A stretch of DNA of 64,000 nucleotides from Flavobacterium cupriresistens (GTDB taxonomy: Bacteria > Bacteroidota > Bacteroidia > Flavobacteriales > Flavobacteriaceae), in assembly GCF_020911925.1 (NCBI RefSeq), contig NZ_CP087134.1, forward strand, positions 310,001 through 374,000. The letters are read 5' to 3'. The notes under the pieces were generated by a model. That model saw only the letters and a program-made list of their open reading frames with translations, was not told the origin of the DNA and did no database searches. The position numbers and the translations under genes were made by a program. Position 1 is the first letter of the stretch; each line of letters opens with the position of its first letter. Of this stretch, positions 8,983 through 18,092 are shown in pieces.

Positions 8983-9867
8983 TTACTTTTTACCAAAAAA
9001 ATCATTTATAATTCTCGCCGTAAAAATCTTTGCTCCGGAATCGTTCATGTGTCCACAGGATGAGAAATACTTGTCTTCGACTACTACATTTTCATAATTA
9101 TGAATTTCAGGATAGGCCTTTTTTACTTTGTCGAAATAGTTCATTCCTTTAACATTCTCGCACATTGGTGTCATTACCGCTATAAAATTAATGCCATTGG
9201 CTTTGCAGATATCCTTAATCTCTTGGTAGTATTTATTGTGAGGCAGTGGATTCAGATTAACAATATTGTTTTTCATATTCCCGTTTTTTGTTTTGAACAA
9301 AGGGTAATATCCTGAATTATCCAACATAGATGTTTTTTTATGAATTGCAGTAAAAAAAGCCTCTCTAAATCCAATTTTGCCATCGTACTTTATATAGCGA
9401 TAAAAAGGCAGGTAATACAACTCATTGAAATCTTTTTCGTTTTCAAAATGTTTTTTTATCGTCTCAGAACTGTGAATGTAGGGTAAAAACAGGGCCGAAA
9501 TCCCCTCGGATTTCTCCTCTCCGGAAAGATTTAAATCGGCTTCTAAGATTACATTCTTAATCACATATTTTCTTTCGATCATTAACTTTAACATCAGTGA
9601 AGCTTCGAAAAGATGCCCCCCGCTCATTCCGTAATTAAATGTTTTCAATCCTTTATCCTCAAACATTTGTGGCACAAAATGGTTATTGGCACGAGAAGAG
9701 CCTAGGATTACGACATCATATTTTTTAGCTTCAGAATTTACTACCGTTTCGACCTTACCACGGTTTTTTGATTGCATAAAAACAACGGTATACAATCCGT
9801 CCAGTATAACCGCTACAAGAGCTGTTACGAATATAATTTTGACTGTATAAATTAAAAAATTCTTCAT
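8983..9867 (-). CDS. SGNH-like protein paired with an MBOAT O-acyltransferase
   Basis: A 294-residue protein with a single N-terminal membrane helix (about 7-30) and a periplasmic domain. That domain begins VVILGSSRANNH (GSSR at 56-59), the block-I-like motif of AlgJ/AlgX/DltD-type SGNH proteins. Near the C terminus CGHMNDSGA includes a possible catalytic His at 273. Its ATG overlaps the stop of the MBOAT gene by one base (TAATG). In alginate, cellulose and D-alanine systems a protein of this type works with an MBOAT protein to move acyl groups across the membrane to the exported glycan. The same division of labour is inferred here. Confidence 0.75.
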   Translation of the reverse strand: MKNFLIYTVKIIFVTALVAVILDGLYTVVFMQSKNRGKVETVVNSEAKKYDVVILGSSRANNHFVPQMFEDKGLKTFNYGMSGGHLFEASLMLKLMIERKYVIKNVILEADLNLSGEEKSEGISALFLPYIHSSETIKKHFENEKDFNELYYLPFYRYIKYDGKIGFREAFFTAIHKKTSMLDNSGYYPLFKTKNGNMKNNIVNLNPLPHNKYYQEIKDICKANGINFIAVMTPMCENVKGMNYFDKVKKAYPEIHNYENVVVEDKYFSSCGHMNDSGAKIFTARIINDFFGKK

Positions 9868-11300
9868 TAAAACTGAAAATATATAAATTCTTTATAATCT
9901 GAATAGGTTCCGAAAGCTAGTATAGCCACGATGGCTAATGCCAATTTAAGCATGCTTCTTTTTCCTGAAAGCGGTTCAATTTTGTTTCTGTTATTCCATT
10001 CAACCAAAACAAACAAACCAATCATTACTAACAATTCGTAGCTGTAACGTTCGTTATCTAAATATTGAAAGCTGAAATCTCTGTTTGTAACTATCCTTTT
10101 TAAATAAGAAACAGCATCTGTAATAGATCTGGCTCTAAAAAACACCCAAGCAACGCAGGTCAGCAAAAATGTATAAAGAATACTCATTAGTACTTTTACG
10201 GAATCGAAATTAAACTTCAGCTCAATTGCATCCATATTATTGCGGTTGCTGTTTGACAAAAGTAAAGGCAGGAAATACACGGCGTTTATAAATCCCCAGA
10301 CTACATAAGTCCAATTGGCGCCGTGCCAAAATCCACTGACCACAAAAATGATGAATGTATTTCTGATTTTCATCCCAAGACCGCCTTTGCTTCCTCCCAA
10401 TGGGATGTATAAGTAATCGCGAAACCAAGACGACAACGAAATATGCCAGCGACGCCAGAACTCGGCAATATCTCTGGAGAAATAAGGATAATTGAAATTT
10501 CGTAACAAGTCTAAACCAAACAATTTTGAAACCCCCAATGCGATATCCGAATAGCCTGAAAAATCTCCATAAATTTGAAATGCAAAATATACGGCTCCCA
10601 AAATAAGAGAGAACGAATTCATTCCTGTATAATTATCAAAAATAGCATTGGCATAGGTTGCACAGGTATCTGCAATAACTACTTTTTTTACCAGACCCCA
10701 AATGATTTGATAAACACCTTCTTTTGCCAGTTGAAAATTAAACTCTCTTTTTACTTTTACCTGTGGCAATAAGTGTGTGGCTCGCTCTATTGGTCCTGCC
10801 ACCAAAAGAGGAAAATAGCTTACAAAAAGTGAATAATCTACAAAATTGTATTCTGCTTTTATTCTTTTGTAATAGATATCAATAACATAGGATAGTCCGT
10901 GAAAAGTGTAAAATGAAATTCCTACCGGAAGTATAACCTCTAATAAAATCGGACTTGCCTTAACTCCCGCCGAACTTAATAATTCTGCGAAAGAAGCTGC
11001 AAAAAAGTTGTAATATTTAAAAATTCCCAGAAATCCTAAATTGACTAAAATACTAAGCCAAAACCAGAATTTTCGGCTTTTTTCAGACTTTCCTTTTTCG
11101 ATCTGAATACCGGTATAATAATCCAGAAATGTAGAGAAAACCAGTAAAAACAAGAATCTCCAGTCCCAACAGGAATAGAAGTAATAACTCGCTACGATCA
11201 ATAAGGCATTTTGGGTGCTTTTGGTTTTATTGAAAACAAACCAATATAGAAAAAAGACGATTGGTAAAAAAATAGCAAACGCTAAGGAGTTAAAAAACAT
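9867..11300 (-). CDS. MBOAT-family O-acyltransferase (AlgI-like)
   Basis: A 477-residue multi-spanning membrane protein with the AlgI/DltB pattern. IAEFWRRWHISLSSWFRDY precedes YIPLGGSKGG, and the invariant MBOAT histidine lies in SGFWHGANW (His 326). The first 130 residues hold several membrane helices, including the typical YYFYSCWDWRFLFLL start. It probably takes an acetyl group from a cytoplasmic donor and passes it outwards for glycan O-acetylation, with the SGNH partner encoded next. The upstream gap is 53 bases to a CatB-type acetyltransferase. The acetylated sugar is unknown. Confidence 0.92.
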   Translation of the reverse strand: MFFNSLAFAIFLPIVFFLYWFVFNKTKSTQNALLIVASYYFYSCWDWRFLFLLVFSTFLDYYTGIQIEKGKSEKSRKFWFWLSILVNLGFLGIFKYYNFFAASFAELLSSAGVKASPILLEVILPVGISFYTFHGLSYVIDIYYKRIKAEYNFVDYSLFVSYFPLLVAGPIERATHLLPQVKVKREFNFQLAKEGVYQIIWGLVKKVVIADTCATYANAIFDNYTGMNSFSLILGAVYFAFQIYGDFSGYSDIALGVSKLFGLDLLRNFNYPYFSRDIAEFWRRWHISLSSWFRDYLYIPLGGSKGGLGMKIRNTFIIFVVSGFWHGANWTYVVWGFINAVYFLPLLLSNSNRNNMDAIELKFNFDSVKVLMSILYTFLLTCVAWVFFRARSITDAVSYLKRIVTNRDFSFQYLDNERYSYELLVMIGLFVLVEWNNRNKIEPLSGKRSMLKLALAIVAILAFGTYSDYKEFIYFQF

Positions 11301-11353
11301 AAATTGAATTAATTATTAAAATGCAAATGCTATTTATTTATGGTTACAATGAA

Positions 11354-11995
11354 TTACTTAAACCACTTGGTAGTGAAATCATGAATCGAAATATAAAAAT
11401 CTCCTACGTTCTCTTCTACTTTATCGGGGCTCCAATTCCACCATTGTATTTTTTTCATTTTGTCGATGGTATCGAGATCATATTTCATTTTTACAATTGC
11501 TCCGGGAATTCCTCCAACAATTGCGTAATCCGGAACATCTTTTGTAACCACTGTACCTGCCAAGATTGTAACTCCGTCTCCAATTTTTACATTGGGCAAA
11601 ATTATGGCATTCATTCCAATCCACACATCATTGCCGACTATGGTTTTACTTTCCTCTGTTCTAATATTTCTTTTAAAATCAGACTGGGTACTGCTACCGA
11701 TCGGTAACTCTTTATTGACAAGATGATTGAAGTGCGGATAACTTGTGACCTCACTTATCGTATGATGCCCAGAATCTAATATAAAATTCACATCATTGGC
11801 TATCGAACAGTATTTTCCAATTTCTAATGCTGAATTTTGATGCCATTGCCAGACAAATGCTCCATTATGATAGGTTTTATAACCAATAGAAACATTTTTA
11901 GCCTTATCCAAATAGGTTTTATTTTGACCTTTTAAAAAGTCAAAATATCCTTTTCCCAGAATTGTCCACGCTATTTTTCGAAAAAACTGTTTCAT
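11354..11995 (-). CDS. CatB-type (hexapeptide-repeat) O-acetyltransferase
   Basis: A 213-residue left-handed beta-helix enzyme of the xenobiotic acyltransferase/VatD-CatB group. Hexapeptide repeats run through SALEIGKYCSIANDVNFIL and again IVGNDVWIGMNAIILPNVKI. Between them GHHTISEVTSYPHF supplies the probable catalytic His and the loop found in this group. The end, YAIVGGIPGAIV then WWNWSPDK, is characteristic. These enzymes use acetyl-CoA in the cytoplasm, here presumably on a sugar or nucleotide sugar. It follows a 50-codon reading frame by 11 bases (GGAAAAGTAAA, a weak Shine-Dalgarno) and lies just downstream of the sialic acid genes. Sialic acid O-acetylation is therefore possible but unproved. 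Confidence 0.88.
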   Translation of the reverse strand: MKQFFRKIAWTILGKGYFDFLKGQNKTYLDKAKNVSIGYKTYHNGAFVWQWHQNSALEIGKYCSIANDVNFILDSGHHTISEVTSYPHFNHLVNKELPIGSSTQSDFKRNIRTEESKTIVGNDVWIGMNAIILPNVKIGDGVTILAGTVVTKDVPDYAIVGGIPGAIVKMKYDLDTIDKMKKIQWWNWSPDKVEENVGDFYISIHDFTTKWFK

Positions 11996-12006
11996 TTTAC
12001 TTTTCC

Positions 12007-12159
12007 TTAGCTTGATAGTTCATTTAATTGAAAGGCACTCGTATTCCAAAATGAAACAACACTGCTATTTTCAAGACCAAATTCACAAAAAATGGCAGAC
12101 GCAAAATTTCGTAAGCCAATCCCCGCGTATCCTAAACTAAAAACCTTATTGTTTCTCAT
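12007..12159 (-). CDS. Small ORF of 50 codons coupled to neuC, function unknown
   Basis: The ATG at 12159-12157 overlaps the neuC stop by one base (TAATG). The same arrangement occurs at the two overlaps 9867 and 13280, so the frame is placed as a normal operon member. It encodes 50 residues with GYAGIGLRNFASAIF at 10-24 and SVVSFWNTSAFQ at 33-44, mildly hydrophobic and without a recognisable domain. The stop lies 11 bases before the CatB-type gene. It may be a small protein. It may instead be the surviving N terminus of a longer gene replaced by the acetyltransferase cassette. I do not recognise a family. Confidence 0.45.
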   Translation of the reverse strand: MRNNKVFSLGYAGIGLRNFASAIFCEFGLENSSVVSFWNTSAFQLNELSS

Positions 12160-13280
12160 TAAAAATCTTTAAACTGCTTTTGGTGATTCAGCTGCCAAAT
12201 ATCGTTTTTCTTTAGTGAATCCAAAAACAATTTGCTGCTATTTCCTTGTCCAAAATCAGTAGTAGAAGCCTGAACTTCGTGAGAATCTATAACCGATAAT
12301 GCTTCTTTTATACTTTCGGAAGCATAATCTGTATTGATAATATCGGCATGAACGGCCCTATTCTGCTGACGGGTTCCGATATTAATGATTGGAATTCCAT
12401 AATAAGGAGCTTCTCGAATTCCGGCGCTACTGTTTCCTATAATAAACTGGCTGTTTTTTAGCAAGGTTAGAAAGTATTCAAAACGAAGAGATGGGAAAAT
12501 TCTGAATCTTGTATTTTGTTTTAACTTTTCATAGGAATCTAAAATGAATTGACTCCCTAAATCATTATTTGGAAAAATAACAATATAATTATGATCATCC
12601 GCCAGTAAACAATCGACGAAAGTAGCTGCATATTCTTTCATGGATTGAAATTCCGTCGTTACGGGGTGAAACATCACAATGGCGAATTCCTGAAATGGAA
12701 TTTCATAATACTTCTTGGTGATCTCTAAATCGGGTAGTGTATCAGAGAACATAATATCAATATCGGGCGAACCTATAGCAAAAACAGATTCTTTTATTTC
12801 TCCCATTTGAATTAATCTTCTCTTGGCCTCTTTATTCGACACAAAATGAATGTGACTTAATTTACTAACACTATGACGGATTAATTCATCAACGGTTCCT
12901 GAGACTTCTCCACCTTCAATATGAGCGACCAAAATATTATTTAAAGACCCTACGATAGCTCCTGCAAGTGTTTCTACACGATCACCATGTACCACAATCA
13001 TATCGGGGTTGATCTTTTTACAGTAATTGGATAAACCTTCGATTGTTTTGGCCAAAGTTAAATCCATTGTGGTTTCGTGCGTGTGATTTTCGAAAGTAAA
13101 TACATTCTTAAAATTACAGCGCTCAATTTCGATTAAGGTATACCCATAAATTTCCTGCAGATGCATTCCGGTCACAAAGACATAAACTTCAAATTCCGGT
13201 TGTGCTTCCAGAATTGAAATCAGCGACTTTATTTTACCAAAATCGGCTCGGGTTCCGGTTAGGAAAAGGATTTTTTTCAT
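12159..13280 (-). CDS. neuC: UDP-N-acetylglucosamine 2-epimerase (hydrolysing), sialic acid pathway
   Basis: The 373-residue protein belongs to the NeuC/WecB GT-B-like family. NeuC enzymes convert UDP-GlcNAc to N-acetylmannosamine plus UDP, the first sialic acid step. Supporting motifs are TGTRADFGKIKSLI (8-21), VVHGDRVETLAGAI, AHIEGGEVSGTVDE, the nucleotide-site GNSSAGIREAPYYG, and GTRQQNR. NeuC and LegG share these features, so legionaminic use is possible. The companion NeuB resembles the meningococcal Neu5Ac synthase closely, and no 4,6-dehydratase or aminotransferase lies in this block. Neu5Ac is therefore the better reading. It overlaps the GT2 gene and the 50-codon frame by one base each. 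Confidence 0.9.
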   Translation of the reverse strand: MKKILFLTGTRADFGKIKSLISILEAQPEFEVYVFVTGMHLQEIYGYTLIEIERCNFKNVFTFENHTHETTMDLTLAKTIEGLSNYCKKINPDMIVVHGDRVETLAGAIVGSLNNILVAHIEGGEVSGTVDELIRHSVSKLSHIHFVSNKEAKRRLIQMGEIKESVFAIGSPDIDIMFSDTLPDLEITKKYYEIPFQEFAIVMFHPVTTEFQSMKEYAATFVDCLLADDHNYIVIFPNNDLGSQFILDSYEKLKQNTRFRIFPSLRFEYFLTLLKNSQFIIGNSSAGIREAPYYGIPIINIGTRQQNRAVHADIINTDYASESIKEALSVIDSHEVQASTTDFGQGNSSKLFLDSLKKNDIWQLNHQKQFKDF

Positions 13281-14071
13281 TAATTCGAAGCTTTCTTTTT
13301 GGACTGTTTTTGAATTTCAATTTTGGCTTTCAAAAGCAAGAATTCACGATTCATTGATTCAAAATATTTTTTGGTATTGGCAAATAGTATATTCTTTAAA
13401 AACGAACCCCAAATAACGGTTGTACTGAGAAACTCTTTTTGTCGTAATACATTCGAGGCAATGGTTTCGTTTTTATATCTCGCAATATTTCCTTTTACCG
13501 TCCTTTTTATGAAATAAAAATAAGTTTCGTTCAAATCTATTATTTGAAAGTCGTTCTTAACTACCCGGTCGGACCATTCTTTATCTTCAATCGCAACGAG
13601 CTCTTCATTAAACTTAAACTGCGCCCACACTTCTTTATTTATTAAAGCACAGGCGGCCATTAAACCACTATCAAGAGGTTCTAGTACTTTAAAATTATTT
13701 ATTACTGCTCGCTTATAATTCTCTATACTATTAATATATCTTATTCCTGCTATATTTTCATTGGCAGTTAAAGCAGCTAATGTATTTTTAAAGAAACTCG
13801 TGCCAACCGGAATCGCATGGGCACTTAACAATAAAACATATTTGGTTGCCGCAGCTTCGATTCCCACATTTATTGCTCTGCCGTAGGTAAAGTCTTTTAT
13901 ATTTACCACCCTGCAATTGTATTTTAAGGCTATCTCTACGCTATTGTCTGTCGAATAATTATCTACAATTATAATTTCTTTATAGTCTCCGGAATATACA
14001 TCTGTAATAATAGACAGAATATTCTCAAGAGCTTTTGCCTCATTTTTATTTCTAATAACAATAGATATCAT
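13280..14071 (-). CDS. GT2-family glycosyltransferase within the sialic acid block
   Basis: A 263-residue GT-A protein starting ISIVIRNKNEAKALENIL, with the family's IIIVDNYSTDNSVEIA. The usual DXD position reads LLSAHAIPV, so a canonical DXD is not obvious there. IEDKEWSDRV at about residue 180 is the acidic C-terminal GT2 motif. It lies between neuB (7-base gap) and neuC (1-base overlap) and so is part of the same transcriptional unit. Whether it adds the sialic acid or the sugar next to it is unknown. Known sialyltransferases are not GT2 enzymes. Confidence 0.82.
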   Translation of the reverse strand: MISIVIRNKNEAKALENILSIITDVYSGDYKEIIIVDNYSTDNSVEIALKYNCRVVNIKDFTYGRAINVGIEAAATKYVLLLSAHAIPVGTSFFKNTLAALTANENIAGIRYINSIENYKRAVINNFKVLEPLDSGLMAACALINKEVWAQFKFNEELVAIEDKEWSDRVVKNDFQIIDLNETYFYFIKRTVKGNIARYKNETIASNVLRQKEFLSTTVIWGSFLKNILFANTKKYFESMNREFLLLKAKIEIQKQSKKKASN

Positions 14072-14078
14072 AGCTTTT

Positions 14079-15137
14079 TTAGTGTTGAAAATCAGAAAAA
14101 TCTAACTGCTCATCGTTTTCTATATCTCTTGTTGCCACTTTTCCAATTAGATCATTAAAATGTTCTGCCAGAATTTTTCCTGTACCGGGACGTTTTACCC
14201 AGATATTCTCTTTTGATAATTTTTCTCCTTTTTTAATTGGTGCAATCGCGCAAACTGTTGCAAAAGCAAAATCTATAGTTACCTGCTCCTCTAGTGCCGG
14301 TTTTTTTGTTCCCCCGCGCATTAAAGCAATTTCGGCACTCGAAACAATTAATTCACCACAAGCTTTTTCATCCATACTGCAAACAATATCCGGACCTGTG
14401 CGTTGCATATGATCTGTAAAATGGCGTTCTAAAATACTGGCTCCAAGAGCAACAGCTCCCAAACAGGCATTATTATTTAAGGTATGATCACTCAATCCGA
14501 AAACTTTATCAGGAAATGCCTCATGCAATTCGGTCATGGCTCCATAACGAACCAAATGAATTGGTGTTGGATATAGGTTAGTCGTATGCAACAGAGCAAC
14601 GGGAATGGCATGTTTATCAAAAATAGCCACCGCTTTTTGAATACTTTCAATCGTATTCATACCTGTGCTCAAAATAACCGGTTTCCCAAAAGAAGCAATA
14701 TGTTCCAGTAGTGGATAATTGTTACATTCTCCTGAACCAATTTTATAAGCCGGTATATCAAATTTCTTTAATCTTTCTGCTGCTGCTCGTGAAAAAGGTG
14801 TTGAAATAAAGATCATACCTTTACTTTCAACGTAATTTTTAAGTTCCAGTTCCTCCTCTTCATTTAAGGAACAACGCTCCATGATTTCATAAATAGAAAC
14901 ATCTGCATTACCAGGAATTACTTTTTTGGCAGCACCACTCATTTCGTCTGCAACAATATGCGTCTGGTGTTTTACAACCTCAACTCCTGCTCTATATGCT
15001 GCATCAACCATTTCTTTAGCAACCTCAAGAGATCCTTCGTGATTAATTCCGATTTCGGCAATAACTAAAGGTGGAAAATCCGCTCCGATTTTTCTACCGG
15101 CAATTTCTATGTATGGATTCATATTTTTATTTTTCAT
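14079..15137 (-). CDS. neuB: N-acetylneuraminate synthase
   Basis: A 352-residue NeuB. It condenses ManNAc with phosphoenolpyruvate to give Neu5Ac. The TIM-barrel core has [92 protein letters not shown] and [10 protein letters not shown]. The C-terminal SAF (antifreeze-like) domain reads [20 protein letters not shown]. The core blocks agree closely with my memory of the Neisseria meningitidis enzyme, more than with PseI or LegI. The first ATG at 15137 overlaps the acyltransferase gene by 11 bases. A second ATG at 15122 would remove five residues and the overlap. Confidence 0.93.
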   Translation of the reverse strand: MKNKNMNPYIEIAGRKIGADFPPLVIAEIGINHEGSLEVAKEMVDAAYRAGVEVVKHQTHIVADEMSGAAKKVIPGNADVSIYEIMERCSLNEEEELELKNYVESKGMIFISTPFSRAAAERLKKFDIPAYKIGSGECNNYPLLEHIASFGKPVILSTGMNTIESIQKAVAIFDKHAIPVALLHTTNLYPTPIHLVRYGAMTELHEAFPDKVFGLSDHTLNNNACLGAVALGASILERHFTDHMQRTGPDIVCSMDEKACGELIVSSAEIALMRGGTKKPALEEQVTIDFAFATVCAIAPIKKGEKLSKENIWVKRPGTGKILAEHFNDLIGKVATRDIENDEQLDFSDFQH

Positions 15138-16233
15138 TATTAAAAACAGACAATGCTTTTTTCTTATTTAAAAAAGGAGTTTCTATATAGCGATAAGAAA
15201 TACCTGAAATAATAATTGTCAAAATTATAGACAAAATATAGATAAGCCAATCCTCTACAATATCCAATTTAAATAAAATATTTAATACCAAAACAATTAC
15301 TATTTGATGATACATATATAAGCCATATGATATTTTTCCCAAATAATTTAAAATTCTGTTTTCCAGTATTTTTTTTAATTGAGGGTTATAAACGAGACAC
15401 AATATTAACATGCCAAAAAGAAGTGGATATAAACATCTACTTACATAATGGTTTTCGAAATTTAATGTAATCAGTACTATTGTAGAAATACTCACAATTA
15501 TAAATAAAGGTGTATAGGTAAAAAATCTAATAACCGGATGTTTGCTATACATTAGATAGGCTAACATGGCTCCAATTGTAAGGGCATCCAGTTGAAAGCT
15601 ATAGATAAAACCTATTATTAAATTGGAATACGGAACACTTTGCAAAAACGTCATATCAATTAGATACAAAAGGGCATTATAACCAAAAATTAAGAATATA
15701 AATAACAGACTTAATCTTCTAACATTGTTTATTATCCACGGCCAAATAAGATAAAATTGTTCTTCAGTTCCAATTGACCAAGTCTGCGCTGCAAACGGAA
15801 TTATTTTAATCTGAATCAGCAAATTTGGCAGAAAGAAAACGAATAAAAGAATGACGATCAAATATTCAAAAGAATTCTTCAGATCTATTCGCATTCCCGG
15901 AATTTGAAATAAATCAAAAAAAGGAAGTACCCCTAAGGAAAGAATCACAATAACAAAGTACAAAGGCCAAATTCGCAATATTCTTCTGGTGTAAAACTTT
16001 TTATATGCAACTGTTGCATATTTTCCCTTTTCCATAAGTAGAAGAAAAGTAATTAAAAACCCGCTTAAAACAAAAAATAATGAAACCCCTAATTTTCCAA
16101 TGTGCTTAATTTCCTGAAAATGATTAGATATCCCAAAAAGCCCTTTATTTAACTCTAAATGACTAAATATCACCATAAAAGCTGCTATAGATCTTAGTCC
16201 ATTTAAATTAGGAAAATAAATCTTATCCTTCAT
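15127..16233 (-). CDS. Acyltransferase family 3 (OafA/YrhL-like) membrane protein
   Basis: A 368-residue protein with about ten membrane helices. The N terminus [20 protein letters not shown] contains the R-x10-H pair (14 and 25) typical of acyltransferase-3 domains. [17 protein letters not shown] and [15 protein letters not shown] are the other family blocks. Such proteins transfer acetyl or other acyl groups to surface polysaccharides. It overlaps neuA and neuB by 11 bases on each side, so it is embedded in the sialic acid operon. That makes a sialic acid or adjacent residue a plausible target. It lacks a C-terminal SGNH domain. Confidence 0.9.
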   Translation of the reverse strand: MKDKIYFPNLNGLRSIAAFMVIFSHLELNKGLFGISNHFQEIKHIGKLGVSLFFVLSGFLITFLLLMEKGKYATVAYKKFYTRRILRIWPLYFVIVILSLGVLPFFDLFQIPGMRIDLKNSFEYLIVILLFVFFLPNLLIQIKIIPFAAQTWSIGTEEQFYLIWPWIINNVRRLSLLFIFLIFGYNALLYLIDMTFLQSVPYSNLIIGFIYSFQLDALTIGAMLAYLMYSKHPVIRFFTYTPLFIIVSISTIVLITLNFENHYVSRCLYPLLFGMLILCLVYNPQLKKILENRILNYLGKISYGLYMYHQIVIVLVLNILFKLDIVEDWLIYILSIILTIIISGISYRYIETPFLNKKKALSVFNNEK

Positions 16234-16897
16234 TTTGATTTAATGCTTGTATAAATTGTGCGTATTTAAAATCGTTTTCGGTATCAATATCAACTTGTGC
16301 AAAAATATGATTTACTTCGAACGGAAATGCATTTTCTGAAATAATAATATCATTCAAAATTAAGGATGCTTTTGTGATGTATAACAATCCATTTTCGAAG
16401 AAAAGAGGCTCTAAATCCTGACTTCGCTGGCCAATTGTATAATTAAAAGGAGTAAACTTTTTATTAATGATTTTTCCAAATTTCTGATGATTTCTGGTCA
16501 CTGTAAATAGACTGTCAACGTTTTCTTTTTGATAGGCTTCGAAAGTTTCTGCTAACAAATTCTCCGGTCGCAACGGATTAGTGGCTTGCAGTAAAATTAC
16601 GTTTTCAACGTCATTACTGTCAATAGATTCCAAAACATGTTTTAATGCTGAAACAGTGGGCTCTAAATCACCTGAAATTGCGGCAGGACGATCAATTACC
16701 TTTGCTCCAAACTGTAGGGCTATTTTTTTTATTTCGGCATTATCAGTCGAAACATAAATTTCATCAATTATGCTACCGTTTTGCTGGGCATATAAAATAG
16801 AATGTACTACTAATGGCAATGTTCCAAAAATCTGAATGTTTTTATCCGGAATTCTCTTTGAACCTCCCCGAGCGGGAATAATAGCTATAGTTTTCAT
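16223..16897 (-). CDS. neuA: Acylneuraminate cytidylyltransferase (CMP-sialic acid synthetase)
   Basis: A 224-residue enzyme that activates Neu5Ac with CTP. MKTIAIIPARGGSKRIPDKN is the CTP-binding loop; the alternative ATG nine codons upstream would add a tail (MQFDKNRKI) not expected in the family. VSTDNAEIKKIA, LLQATNPLRPE and VDIDTENDFKYA correspond to the substrate and metal-binding blocks. The chosen start leaves a 16-base gap after the upstream acyltransferase gene. It is followed by an acyltransferase-3 gene and neuB. PseF and LegF are related, so final substrate choice is inferred from the neighbouring neuB and neuC. Confidence 0.9.
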   Translation of the reverse strand: MKTIAIIPARGGSKRIPDKNIQIFGTLPLVVHSILYAQQNGSIIDEIYVSTDNAEIKKIALQFGAKVIDRPAAISGDLEPTVSALKHVLESIDSNDVENVILLQATNPLRPENLLAETFEAYQKENVDSLFTVTRNHQKFGKIINKKFTPFNYTIGQRSQDLEPLFFENGLLYITKASLILNDIIISENAFPFEVNHIFAQVDIDTENDFKYAQFIQALNQNEG

Positions 16898-16913
16898 AAT
16901 TTTTCTGTTTTTA

Positions 16914-17978
16914 TCAAACTGCATTTTCAGAAAGTTCCAGCCTTTTTTTCTTTGATTTCAATTGGCTTAAAATTGGCTTCTCAAGATAAATATAAGTTAT
17001 GGAAGAAACCAAAATCAGCATACCGAATCTAATCAGGAGCGCAATTGTCAAATCCTCAATATGAAAGTATTTTTTGATCCTGTAGTTACTAATAAAAAAA
17101 CAAACCGGGTATTGAAGAATATAAATTCCAAAACTGATCTCTCCTAAAAACACAAATACTTTCTTCTCAAAAAACCTTGTGATTAACCCCGTGTTGAGGG
17201 AAACTAAAATTATTATCGGTATTAAAAGCAATGCTGAGGCACTATTTAGGTTTAATTGAAATGGAAATTTTAAGGCTAAAATCATCAAACCAAAGAATAC
17301 GATAATTAGCAAATCATAATTCTTTCTTTTATCCTGCAGGAATTTTATAAAAAGTAATCCCGCGAGATTCCCAACCAAAAACTGATGAAGGTGTAATAAT
17401 GGATTGTAACGTAAAAACTCACCAATGTACACGGAATCACTTTTTCCAAAAGACGCATACAGTACATTAGTTACGATCTGAATAATAATCCAAAATAAAG
17501 CAACATAAATGGCCAGTCGTTTAATCGTTATTTTTTGATACACTTTATTAAACACAAAAGGAAAAACAGCATAGAATAAGGCTTCTACTGACAAAGACCA
17601 AGCTGGAAAATTAAACGAAAGAGCCTTTCCGGGAATCCAGGCCTGAATCATGAAAACATTTAAAAAAAAACCTGAAAAATCAAACATTCGATCTATCAAC
17701 TGTACAAAAATCACCAAAATTATGGCGAAAAAATATAACGGGTAGATTCGTGCAAACCTGTTTCTATAATACTCAACAAAGGACACCAAAGGGCTGTTCC
17801 CATAGGCAATAATCATTACAAAACCAGACAGAATAAAAAAATAGCTTACCCCAATGCCATTTTGAAAAATAAATGACAAGTGCTCGTTCTCGATAAAAAC
17901 ACTTCCCCCACCGTAATGGAAGATAAAAATCGAAGTGGCAGCCAGAAATCTGGTAAAGGTTAATTGGTCTATTCTCAT
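16914..17978 (-). CDS. Acyltransferase family 3 membrane protein (first tandem copy)
   Basis: A 354-residue, roughly ten-helix protein starting MRIDQLTFTRFLAATSIFIF and then HYGG, with R10 and H21 in the R-x10-H spacing. VSYFFILSGFVMIIAYG and FPAWSLSVEALFYAVFPFVF are the other acyltransferase-3 blocks. It is clearly paralogous to the next gene upstream (18085-19155): the same N-terminal motif, the same internal blocks and near-equal length point to tandem duplication. Acylation of a surface glycan in or next to the sialic acid block is the likely role. Confidence 0.9.
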   Translation of the reverse strand: MRIDQLTFTRFLAATSIFIFHYGGGSVFIENEHLSFIFQNGIGVSYFFILSGFVMIIAYGNSPLVSFVEYYRNRFARIYPLYFFAIILVIFVQLIDRMFDFSGFFLNVFMIQAWIPGKALSFNFPAWSLSVEALFYAVFPFVFNKVYQKITIKRLAIYVALFWIIIQIVTNVLYASFGKSDSVYIGEFLRYNPLLHLHQFLVGNLAGLLFIKFLQDKRKNYDLLIIVFFGLMILALKFPFQLNLNSASALLLIPIIILVSLNTGLITRFFEKKVFVFLGEISFGIYILQYPVCFFISNYRIKKYFHIEDLTIALLIRFGMLILVSSITYIYLEKPILSQLKSKKKRLELSENAV

Positions 17979-18052
17979 GTGATACTTACTGGTCTTTTCA
18001 TTAATTTAATCTATTACTTAATTTTATCTCTTTTAAAATCTCTTCCAAGATC

Positions 18053-18092
18053 AAAAAAACACTCTAACCTCAAGGACAGAGCTGTCAAGAGG
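18053..18092 (-). terminator. Possible weak intrinsic terminator between the paralogous acyltransferase genes
   Basis: Read on the minus strand, CCTC-TT-GACA-GCTC-TGTC-CTT-GAGG can form an interrupted hairpin (two 4-bp stems and an internal loop). Eight bases later a run of seven T occurs. The upstream arm includes the stop codon of the acyltransferase gene at 18085. The following 106-base gap is one of the larger ones in the run. The stem is short, so partial termination at most is suggested. Confidence 0.35.

Noticed and set aside
10237..10428. 63-codon minus-strand frame inside the MBOAT gene
   Set aside because: Lies in another frame of a gene with an invariant catalytic His; no evidence of translation.
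11321..11707. 128-codon plus-strand reading frame over the CatB-type gene
   Set aside because: It lies entirely antisense to a gene with clear hexapeptide repeats and conserved motifs, and its product has no recognisable feature. A shadow frame.
14079..15137. Calling this NeuB a PseI or legionaminic acid synthase
   Set aside because: Core blocks agree with the Neu5Ac synthase and lack the WEGKxxYxLYxEA block of PseI. LegI cannot be fully excluded.
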